Shown here in pieces: positions 12,901-22,385 of a DNA stretch of 64,000 bases. Every line of letters starts with the position of its first letter. Within the stretch, counting starts at the first letter, position 1. This DNA comes from Botryosphaeria dothidea (Eukaryota > Ascomycota > Dothideomycetes > Botryosphaeriales > Botryosphaeriaceae). Below the pieces are notes generated by a model, which did no database searches, had not been told where the DNA came from, and saw only the letters and a program-made list of their open reading frames with translations. The position numbers and the translations under genes were made by a program. Location of the stretch: the NCBI GenBank assembly GCA_011503125.2, contig WWBZ02000001.1, forward strand, positions 4,030,001 through 4,094,000, given 5' to 3'.

Positions 12901-14539
12901 GCGGACAGCAAGGTGAGTAGACGCAGGAAGGAATAAAAAAAAAGAGTTTGATTGCTCCTGTAGGTCGTCGTTTTTGGAACGCTTTCGGCTCATGCTCGGC
13001 GCGACGTGTGCGGTTCGGAGACAACACCAGGCTATTACTCCCACCCAATGACGACTTCACATGGTGTTGTTGCCTATGCTCCAATCTTTTTCCTTCGGGA
13101 AAATGCGCGACGCTGCTGCGGCCAATGTCTGCCGGCGGAGCATCTAATCAGATGCCATGGCGGAGAGATATCGCGCCATCTTTTCGAACAAGGAGACATG
13201 TCGGGTGGGAAGTTCCGATCATTGGAAGGGGAGGTGGGTGTACGAAGCGTTTGAGGTGACAGCACATACGGCTCCGCTCGACATGAGATATGTCAAAGTG
13301 GCAAGCGGCGAGATTGTAAGCAGGTGAGTGGTTCGCACTTCAAAAAAGAGATGATTGGAGGGATTCGATAGCGGTTGGTCGTACAACAGTAGGGCAAGGC
13401 AGTCGCGGATCTTAGCCATGCATCCTATGCAGAACTGTCCCTCGCCTTTTTCCCCTCGTCATGCGGCTCGTTCCTTCGACGTTTCACGGCAAAAGCAAGA
13501 TTCGGGAGTCCCTCTCAGGTGGACCTCGAACACTTGCTGTCTCTTCGCTCTGAGTCCGAATACATGTCACGGAATCGCCCGGGATTAGTTGCCAGGAGAT
13601 TACAACGAGCCATCCGCATCATGCATCATTCGCTGAAAGACCTCTCACATACTAGAGAATGCTGTCAAGGACGTCCGTCCAAGTTTCTGATGAAGCTGAG
13701 CAGAAATGACTCCTTCTTCTCAATCTTCACTTCCTTGAACGGCCTCAACGATAGGTAAAAGGCCCAGAAAGAATCAGTTGTTTCGATTAAAAAATAAGAA
13801 GAGATGAGGGAAGCAAGGCTGAAAAACGGGCAAATTAATTGGTCGAGACCCGGCAGCAGCACCGTTGGGGCTATGACCCCTCAGCATCAACAGACGCGCG
13901 CCTGCCTGTCAGCACGCATAATGGCTGCATCTCAGGGTGCACGACAAGACGTCGTATGCCTCGTATGTATGCAATTTGCGTGGCTACGTGGCAGCCCAAG
14001 GCAGATCTTGGCTGCAGAATCAGATGCAGGCAATGTACACGAGGCTGAGATCTGCCTCGAGGTACTTCATGCATTAAAGAACAAGCCCTGCTTAGCATTA
14101 ATGTTATTTTCGGCCTTCCTAGTTTTGCATTCATCTCCAACTTTTTCTCGCGTATTTCCTACGATCCGCTGGAATGGATTCTGCGCCACATCCACTTCGT
14201 GTCCGTGAACACTTTGAACCGGATCCTGGGGAAGCCTCCAGCAATCGAGACCAGTCCACGGCCCTCCTCGAACGTAGGAGAAAGCAACTTCACCTGAGGG
14301 ACTCCGGCCACCAGGAAGCCACAGAACAGTCGGACAGCGCTCTTGACATGCCCCATAGACCGCAGGGAAGAAGCAGAAAGCATCAGAGGCTGCCAAATGC
14401 GGGTCGCAACTAATATGAAATGTCAACAGCACTAGATTCTTACGGTTACCCATCCACCACCCCCAGCGTCTTTGAGAGCCAAGATTGATTTTCATATTCC
14501 GACCAAGTACGCGCGCAAGACATGGTGCCGTACGTGCCG
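9908..14539. other. Long gene-poor stretch
   Basis: About 4.6 kb upstream of the CASTOR-like gene and upstream of the HET relic. Open frames of up to about 250 codons occur (for example near 12049-12804 on the plus strand), but they are rich in Ser, Pro, Arg and His, carry no family motif and look like chance frames in GC-rich DNA. T-rich runs occur near 12627-12650 and 12723-12740. I see no tRNA, tandem repeat or transposase. A noncoding transcript or long 5' regulatory region cannot be excluded. Confidence 0.45.
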
Positions 14540-15858
14540 TGGAATCAATCGTCAGATAATTTTCAAGCTACCGGTCCATTCGGAAGATGGAGTTACCATT
14601 GGGACCGTACGTGAAATACTCTCAACAAACAATAAAATTTCCGACTTTCGAGTTCTGTGAGATGCATGAAATCGACCCGGCCAAGCTTGCGGCATGGAGA
14701 ACGCGAGGCTGGACATTTCAGGAAGGAATGCTCTCGAGAAGATTGCTGATATTTGGGGATGATGTTGTAAACTGGAGCTGCCAGCTCAGTAGTTGGCAAG
14801 AAGACTTGATGCGGAGCCAGAAGTTGTGGAATGCCCTCCATTAACTGCGGCTCCCGGGTTCAACAACCTACGTCTACAAAAGTGGCCAGACATTGAGGCA
14901 TGGGTATCACTTGGTGAGGAGTCTTGCCGTCGAAGGTTCACTTTCGAGACTGATGTAGCAGCAGCTTTCGCCGGGATTGAGGGGATACTCTCAAAGACTT
15001 TCCTAGGAGGTTTCTGCTACGGTCTCCCGGAATTCTACTTCGACAGCTGTCTTTTGTGGCGGAGCACGGATGCTCTGAGCAGAAGGTCGACTGACCATGG
15101 GGATTCATTTTACCACGCACCTTCATGGTCATGGCTGGGTTGGGGAGGCCGCATAGATCTCAGATTTTCTTGTGCATTTGAATGGTTGAGGGAAATAAGT
15201 ATGGTCGGAGGTTCTTATCCTTACAGTCAAACATTCGAGATCAGACCTATCGTCGAGTGGTTTCAACTACAACCTACGAGAAGAGGGATGGTCCAAGAAC
15301 GGCGGATCAGAAACGACTATCACTCCTGGAGAACGTTCCAGAAAAATAAGCCTTGCAACGTACAGGTGAAGTCCGGATGGAAAAAGTGGTCAACCTACTG
15401 GACTCATGCTGCTGCACCAAGTCTCAAACATTTATTCAGATTGGCCTCCATTTCTTCGACTTCGCTCCAAGAGAGCGTTCTTCAGATCAATAATATCATC
15501 CTGGATCGGATGGAGGACAAGAATATCAGCGTGGGGCTCTCCGGTCCCAGTGACTGTGACCAATGGGCTGGTATTCTTCACTTGAATACGAGCATGGAGG
15601 ACGAAGTGTCGATGTCGCAGATATGCGAGCTAGTGGCGATATCATACGGCAGCATCATGTAGGATGATCCTGAGGGTCCTCAGAATTTGGAAGAGCTGCG
15701 TTGCAATCTTCGACCCACATTAACCGACAAATATGAGCACTACAACGTCATGTGGATCAGACGAGAAAAACATTGGGTTCTCCGAGGCAATTGGACGGGT
15801 GGAGAAGTCAATCTGGGATTCTTCAGAACTTGAAGACATCGATGTGGAGCTGCGATGA
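14540..15858 (+). pseudogene. Decayed HET-family (heterokaryon incompatibility) gene, 3' part
   Basis: The C-terminal half of a HET-domain-type protein is readable only by changing frame. HET proteins act in fungal allorecognition and cell death. Readable blocks in order: GINRQ (about 14544-14560); AAWRTRGWTFQEGMLSRRLL with NWSCQLSSWQEDL (to about 14812); then, in another frame, WPDIEAW, AFAGIEGILSKTFLGGFCYG, LPEFYFDSCLLW and HAPSWSWLGWGGR, all typical of the family. The frame meets TAG at 15660-15662 but continues in the same frame with DDPEGPQNLEELR and YNVMWIRRE. A further shift near 15765-15770, at a run of five A, restores the usual family ending GRVEKSIWDSSELEDIDVEL and stops at 15858. 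That makes three apparent frameshifts and one nonsense codon. The N-terminal HET domain was not found upstream. Single-base assembly errors could explain some shifts but hardly all. Confidence 0.8.
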
Positions 15859-16664
15859 TATACCTGCACACGAAAACGCGCTATCAACATCACGGTGTAT
15901 GGTTGAGAAAACCTCACGGTTACTATTCTTCTGTCGTATTCCTTGCTTTCCGTCAGCCCTGGGTATTTGATGAGTAATGATATAAGATAATGGTGGTTAG
16001 AACGTAGTTAATACAAAAGATTAAGCGAAGTAATAGGCTATTTGTCCTTCTGTTTCATCTCTTCTCCTGGTTATGTTGGATCAAATCTTTATGGCACCAT
16101 GAATGACCCGTTTCCTCAAGTCAACACCTCATTATTACGAAACAGAGTAACCGTACGAAAAAAGTCCGCAAGAGAACTCTATTGCACGCAGAAGGGCATC
16201 ACAAAAGAACCAGATCGAAGAACTCTCGGACTGAGATTGAAAAATATTCACAAGAAAGTAAGCTATGTTCAAGAAAAATGTTTAGAAAGCGCCTCATCTC
16301 TCTTCCTGATTACACGTCGTTTAAATGCACTGTAGTATCAAATTAGTAAACAAACACAGCCAAGAAAGTCATCATAAAAACTTACCTGCATGTAGTCAGC
16401 ATTGCCCTCGTACGACGTGCACGTTAGACCCTCCGCGCAGTGCCTCGATCCGGCCCAGTTCCTGCCACCGCATTGGTAGTACTATAGAGAGAATATCGTC
16501 AGCATACGCTCAACAATGAGAAAGAAATTCAGACGCCGAACTCCGTTTCACCATTCGAAGTCCAAGAAGAAATTCAACATACGCCCTTTCTCGGCTGCGC
16601 ATCTCCCACGACCACACCACACCATTGCCCCGCAACAACGCCTCCCTCAAACATTTTTCATTCT
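15859..16664. other. Intergenic, HET relic to cellobiose dehydrogenase 3' end
   Basis: About 0.8 kb, relatively AT-rich in its first part (15960-16340). A 97-codon open frame at 16042-16335 has no recognisable motif and no supporting context, so I do not call it a gene. It should contain the 3' UTR of the cellobiose dehydrogenase gene. Confidence 0.45.
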
Positions 16665-19192
16665 TCAACTCACTTTCTGAACAGCCTCGGCAGGCTCGGA
16701 AGCCAGGATCTTCTCGGCAGCCTTCTCAGCAACGGCGACGATGAGTGCGGAGGGGTTGGTGGCGACCATGCCGGGGAAGATAGACGCGTCAACAACGTAG
16801 AGATTGTCGGTGCCATAGACGCGCGTGTTGGTGTCGACGACGGAGGTGCCGCCGACGAGACCGCTATCGGTACCCATCTTGGCGGTGCCCATCCAGTGGT
16901 TGGCACGGCGCTTGGAGGTCGTGACGGGCATCTTTGTAAATGGTCAGCGATTTATACATGTGGTGGAAGGCGGCGAGGGGGCCTACGTCGTTGACGAAGT
17001 CCTCAACGGTGGTGTTCGCCGGGGGCTGGGTGAAGACAATGCTGGGGTCCTTGGACAGAGCGGCCTGCAGGTTCTTGATGCCCTGGATGACGGCGGCCTT
17101 ATCTTCGTCGGTGCGCAGGTACGGCACGGTCGAGACTTGCATGGTCAGGCCGGAGGTAATGGAAAGAACACCGCGGGAGGTGGAGCCGCGACCGAGGTAC
17201 TGCGAGATGGTCATGGAGGTGTTGGTGTCACCCTCAACACGAGCAGTCCACTGGATTTGACGGGTGATACCGTCACTGCCAGTGATCTGATCCCACATGA
17301 CCGGGCCAATGTTGGGAGCGGAGGTGGTGAGAATGCCAGTGCGGTCGTTCATGTAGGACTCTTCGTCAGAGGCGATGGGAGCCTTCCAGGCGCCGTAGAA
17401 GTCGTAGAAAGAGACGTTCTTGTGGGTGATCTGGAGGTCGGTGTTGGTGTGGTCATCGAGGTTGTGGCCAACGGGGAGGTTGATCCACTGTGAATCGGCG
17501 ATCATGGTGTCACCATCGACGGTGCTGGCGTTGACAACCTTAAGCTGCTCCTCGGGGCCAATACCACTGCGGAAGAGGATCTTGGTGGAACCGAAAGTAC
17601 CAGCGGAGAGAATGACACGGCCGGAGCTGGCAGTGACATTAACAGTACCGCAGAGACCACCATCGCCGTTCGACTGAACCTCGACACCAGTAACGTGGCC
17701 ACCGTTGCGGACGACACGACGGACAGAGGTGTTCATCACGAGCTTGAAGTTGTTGCGGGCGGCGGCATTGACAAGGTAGGTGGCCATGGGACCGCCACGC
17801 TCACCATTGGCGTACATGAAGGGGGCGTGGGCGAAGGTCTTGTTCTTCGAATCGGGAGACTCGTTGGCAGTGACCTGCTTCCAGTTGCCAGCAGCGAGGG
17901 CGTTGGACAGGACGTTGAAGCCCTGCTGATAGTAGAGCTTGCCATCCTTCGAGGGATGGTCGGTCCCGGGAATCACCTCAAAAACACGATCAACGGCCGG
18001 TTGCATATCCGCAGACTTCCAGCCAGTGGGGAAGTTGTAGTCCCAATCAACGGCGGGAGCCTTCCACCACAGGGCAGCGTTTACAGCGGTACCACCACCA
18101 AGGAGACAGCCAGCCATCTGGTCAATGTCGTTGCAGGCAATGTTGGCGGAGTCGACCCAGATCTGATTGCAAAGGCCGGGAACGTCGAAACGGGTCAAGT
18201 TGGTGCCATCGAGCCACGAAGGCCTCCAGTTGGTGAAGGGCATGTCACCTTCAACCCAGCGGCCGGAGGAAGGAGGGCCCCTTTCGATCAGGAGAACACT
18301 CTTACCAGCCTCGCTGAGCTTGTCGGCGAGCGGAATACCACCGGCACCGGCACCGACAATGATGTAGTCATAGGTGTCGGTCGGGACGTTGGTAGCCGTG
18401 CAAGAGGCAACGGGAGCAGACGTAGCAGTAGCGGTCGAAGTGACATTAGGAGCAGCAGTCGAGGTGGGCACGGTTCCGGTAGCAGAGGAAGCCCAAGTGG
18501 AGTAGGCGGTGTTCCTGGCACTGGCAACGACGTGACCATACTGACCCATACCATTGTCGTGCTGAACAATGGTACCAGCCGCGTCATCCACGGGGCTGGG
18601 GGAGTCGTTGGCCTGAACCCAACCAATGACCTCAACCTGGCCGGTGGGGAGTTGAGCACCAGTTGCTCCGTTGTGGTCCCAAGCCCAGCACCACTGGCAG
18701 CGGTAGATAAGGGAGAAATGGGTCTCGTTGATGGAGTGCGAGATCTCGGAAAGAGTTGCGTTACCGGTGTAGATTTCTGGGGTGGTGTAGCCGCTGGCAT
18801 AACGGAAGGAAGTTTTGATGGTTTCACCGTCGACCCAAGCAAGGAGCAACAGGGCCGAAGTCATGCCACCACCGTGGGAGATACCGGACCAACCGGCTCC
18901 GTCCTGACGAGAACCGACGAGGTGACCAATGTACTCATCGTTGGTACCGCCGGCCTCGCCGGGCAGCGCCAAACCGAACTGGAAACCACCAGTGGTCTGA
19001 GCAGTGGGGATGGTGTACTGCCAGAACTTGATGCCAGTATCGGCATCAGTGTAGTAAGCGCCGGTTTGGGCGGAGACAACAGGGAGAACTGTATTTTTTT
19101 TAGCATGATTTTAAGCTTGAAAGTGGGCGAGGGGCAGACGTACGGAGAGACGAAAGTAGGGGCACAGCCCTGAAGACGCTGGAGAACTTCAT
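16665..19192 (-). CDS. cdh: Cellobiose dehydrogenase (secreted flavocytochrome, no CBM1)
   Basis: Secreted flavocytochrome that oxidises cellobiose and cello-oligosaccharides to lactones and passes electrons through its cytochrome domain to lytic polysaccharide monooxygenases. Minus-strand exons 19192..19144, 19088..16987 and 16931..16665 give 805 residues. A signal peptide (about 1-23, ending VVSA) precedes Gln24. The b-type cytochrome domain follows, with candidate haem ligands Met92 (GGGMTSALLL) and His193 (IVQHDNGMGQ). A Ser/Thr/Ala/Pro linker runs about 216-245. The GMC flavin domain starts YDYIIVGAGAGG (GxGxxG at 262-267) and has a candidate catalytic pair His729 (RRANHW) and Asn776 (ATNPSA). 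The second intron, if unspliced, hides the C-terminus. There is no C-terminal cellulose-binding module, as in class IIB ascomycete enzymes. It is divergent from the AA9 gene 1.25 kb away. Confidence 0.95.
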
Positions 19193-20442
19193 GATGCAAG
19201 CTGGCGACCCGGCGCCGAGAAAGAAAAGAATGACGAGAGAAAGAGTGGTGAACCTGGGCTCAAGGCAAAAAGAATGGTGCCTATGCTGGAGTAGATATAC
19301 TGCGGGCAGCAGCCAATGGGCTTATATGTATTGACAACTTGGGAGGTGCATGGATAGATTGTCAGGCCCGCCGGGGGCGCTGGAAGGTAAGCCGTGAGGG
19401 CCGGGCTCCTGTTGGCCACCAAGCTGGCGGCGTCGAGGCCCGTGGCAAGCGAGGTTCGCCATGTTTCGAGCCATGCTGGAGGCGCAGGTCGAGTTTGCGG
19501 GCGCTGAATCAGAAGCAGCAGTGTTCGAGCCGTGCCACGTTTGTGTGAACGAGGTTGATTGCTGCCAAGAAGGGACAGTCGCTGGGGGAAGTCGCGTAGG
19601 TTGCCGGATGGGGCAAGGCAGTCGTGCCCAGAGGCAGCCTTGTTTCCACTCGTTTAGCCGCCCCTCCTGTCATTACACTCCACCGGCCTCTTCTTCCGCC
19701 AACAACGTGCCTGCTTCGTCGCGCCGGAAAAATCGAGACAAGCTTTCTGATGCATCTCCCCCGGCGGCTGTCGCCTGCTCTCACTCGTCTGGAATGCGCC
19801 GGCCGCCCCGCTCGCCCGCAGCTGCGGGAACGTCGTCCGAAAGCACGAAACACCATCATGCACGCCAGCCAATACCGGTCGCGCTAGATTGCTTATACAG
19901 ACGCCTGCTCGGACCGCCGATGCGACACCCCGGCCGTTTCTCGCGACTCTGTCGAATGTTTCACCCGCCGCTTTCGACCTCGCTTGCCTTGGCCTCTCCT
20001 AAACCTCTCGACGCCCCAGCCACAATTGCCTCTTTCCACCACCGCTGGCCGAGATCTCGCTAGTGTATCTGGTATGTTTTGCTATATCAAACACACTATA
20101 GTCGTGCAAGGTTGGGCTCCTTTACCCAGATGAACATGCGTCACCGCCATCGCTTGCTGCACCAAGTCTCGTGCCCCCCCGGGGCCCGCTTCCAGACTCA
20201 GTCCCATTCTCATGCGTCTAGCGGCCCACGACGTTTCGCTCCGTTTCCAATTGAGCTCATGGCCCCACGGAGTCCTCTGCCGCCGGCAGCCCTCTGCTTT
20301 CTCCGTCTATCCTCATTAGCCAAATAAATACGCGATCCGCCGTGCTGTGACTGAGATGCCTCGTCCCTCTCCAAATCACCAATCGGCAGCGCCGTGACCT
20401 ATTCCTCGCATTTTCTGCAGCTGTGCTGGTCTATTCTCCACC
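19193..20442. promoter_or_regulatory. Shared divergent intergenic region of cdh and the AA9 LPMO gene
   Basis: 1250 bp between the two start codons. TATA-like sequences lie about 100-135 bp before the cdh start (minus strand, 19293-19299 and 19321-19328) and about 115 bp before the AA9 start (AAATAAATA near 20322). Several matches to the fungal CreA/Cre1 consensus SYGGRG are visible on either strand, for example 19371-19376, 19476-19481, 19582-19587, 19759-19764, 19928-19933 and 20179-20184. The motif is short and GC-rich, so these matches are weak evidence. Glucose repression of both genes would fit their function but is inferred. Confidence 0.5.
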
Positions 20443-21739
20443 ATGAGGTCCATTCTCTCTACTTGTGCGCTGGTCGCTGCTGCTTCCGCGCATACCATCT
20501 TCCAAGAGCTCTATGTGAACGGCGTGTCTCAAGGACACACTACCGGCATTCGCGTGCCTGAATACGATGGGTATGATTCTTAGACTTTTCTTGATTCCAC
20601 AATCCATGGCGGAAATCTTTCTCAACGAGGACTCTCCGAAAAGTATCGCAACCGCATGTGGAAATATGCAACAAGGGGTTCAAAGCATTCGTCTGAACGT
20701 GAATTTGACTCACATCCGGCTGAATGATTCGCACTACTCATAGAAAGGTGTACTGCGACTGTTTTGGGAAGACCTCGTGTCTACACAGCCTCGACCCCTT
20801 CGATTCATGCTTAAACCTTCACAACTACCGAGCAAGCACTAACGTTATCTGCCGCCAGCCCTATCACCGACGTCACCTCCAACGATGTGATCTGTAACGG
20901 CGGTGTCAACCCGCTCAGGACGCCTCTCCCAAGCGATGTCATCAACGTATGCTCACCTTTAATTCGTCTCCCTCCTCAAACACCGGGCTCCGTCACTGCA
21001 TGACACGCACCATTCGGGGCACCTGCTGCCAAGTCCACGGTGGAGAGTCATGAAGCGTGCAGCCAAGCCTCCACCAACAAGTCTCCTATCTTCTCAACGC
21101 TATCCGACCACAATCCGAAACACGCATCATAATTCCCCTATCCAGCATACTCGGAGAGCCTCACCCCGCGCACATACCACCACCAAAGAAACCCAGCCCC
21201 AACCCACTAACCCACCCGCCTAGGTCCCCGCCGGCGCCACCGTGACCGCCGAGTTCCACCACACCCTCGCCGGCCTCGACGCCTCCGACGGCGACGACCC
21301 GATCAGCGCCTCGCACAAGGGGCCCATCATCGCGTACCTGGCCAAGGTCAACGACGCCACGACGACCACCGTGACGGGCCTGTCGTGGTTCAAGATCTAC
21401 GCGGACGGCCTGGAGGGCTCCTCCGGCACGTGGGCGGTCGACAAGCTGATCACGAACAAGGGCAAGGTCGACTTCAGCATCCCCAAGTGCATCCCGGCGG
21501 GCCAGTACCTGCTGCGGGTCGAGCTGATCGCGCTGCACGGCGCCGGCAGCTACCCCGGCGCCCAGCTGTACATGGAGTGCGCCCAGATCAACGTCACCGG
21601 CGGCACCGGCAGCAGCGTACCGTCCGGCGTCAGCTTCCCCGGCGCGTACAAGACCAACGACCCCGGCATCGTGTTTAACCTGTACTACCCGACCCCGACG
21701 TCCTACGCCATTCCCGGCCCGACTGTTCTCACCTGCTAG
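20443..21739 (+). CDS. AA9 lytic polysaccharide monooxygenase (secreted, no CBM1)
   Basis: Copper enzyme that cleaves cellulose or other beta-1,4-glucans oxidatively outside the cell. Exons 20443..20570, 20859..20946 and 21224..21739 give 243 residues. The signal peptide ends ASA at residue 16, so the mature protein begins with His17 (HTIFQELYVNG), the first ligand of the histidine brace. The second copper His is His103 in SASHKGPIIAYL. The axial site is formed by His177 (ALHGAG), Gln186 and Tyr188 (AQLYMEC), in family order and spacing. There is no cellulose-binding module. Both introns are long for this genome (288 and 277 nt), and intron 1 carries a decayed hairpin repeat. The gene diverges from cellobiose dehydrogenase, its classical electron donor, so the two probably act together on plant cell wall. 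Confidence 0.95.
20682..20740 (+). repeat. Decayed copy of the hairpin repeat family, inside AA9 intron 1
   Basis: This intron segment aligns over its whole length with the stem-loop at 58199-58283. The left arm contains AAGCATTCGTCTGAACG. The right arm contains CATCCGGCTGAATGATTC and then CACTACTCATAG, against CGACTCCCCATGG in the intact copy. Both arms are mutated and no longer pair well. The upstream module of the family is not clear here. An insertion of this element would explain part of the unusual intron length. Confidence 0.5.
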
Positions 21740-22385
21740 AGGGCCTGCTGTGCTCTTCGGGAGTTTGGATGAGCGGGGTTGTGGTCGCGTGGTAGGAGCG
21801 GGGTGGATGCAGTTCTTGTCAATATCTTGATTTCGGCTCCTGGTTGAAGTAGTTTGCTTTTTCTGTAAATATTCTCCGACGAAGAGGGGCACTGTAGATA
21901 GTCCAATGAATATTCCGAAACCGAACGCTCAACTCGCCAGACGATCACAAACGTAGAAACAAGGATGCAAAAGAAAAGAAAAAAAAAACTTCTCGTCTCG
22001 TACAGGGTTTCTCCTAATATTTGAACAGTGAGCTGACCAATGTCTTGGTGGGGAGTTGAAACAATTTGGCGGACGCACATGCACAAGGAGGATCAAAACA
22101 TGTAGGAATGTGTTTCCCTCAACTCCATGGCAGGGCCATGCGTTGCATTACTATGTGGACTGACCTCGTAGAAGAAGGATCTGATTCCCCACCGTGCCAC
22201 ACATCTTATCTTCGCTTCGAGCCTGGCTCCATATTTTGACCCATGACAACCCACACGCATGATTACCCATGCTTTTTTACACAAAAAGACGCAACTCCTT
22301 TGCAATGAACCCCCAATCCCACAAATCAACAAGAAACAGACGATAATGTGAAGTGGAGAGGAAGGGGGCGAAGGATTCAGTGGAT
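21740..22385. other. Intergenic between convergent AA9 and pwp2 genes
   Basis: 646 bp holding two 3' UTRs. An A-rich run lies at 21972-21989. Nothing else recognised. Confidence 0.5.

Noticed and set aside
16042..16335. 97-codon open frame downstream of the cellobiose dehydrogenase gene
   Set aside because: No motif, no upstream promoter-like context, lies where a 3' UTR is expected.
17695..19173. 492-codon open frame on the plus strand opposite cellobiose dehydrogenase
   Set aside because: It is the antisense shadow of the dehydrogenase, whose motifs and splice sites fix the coding strand.
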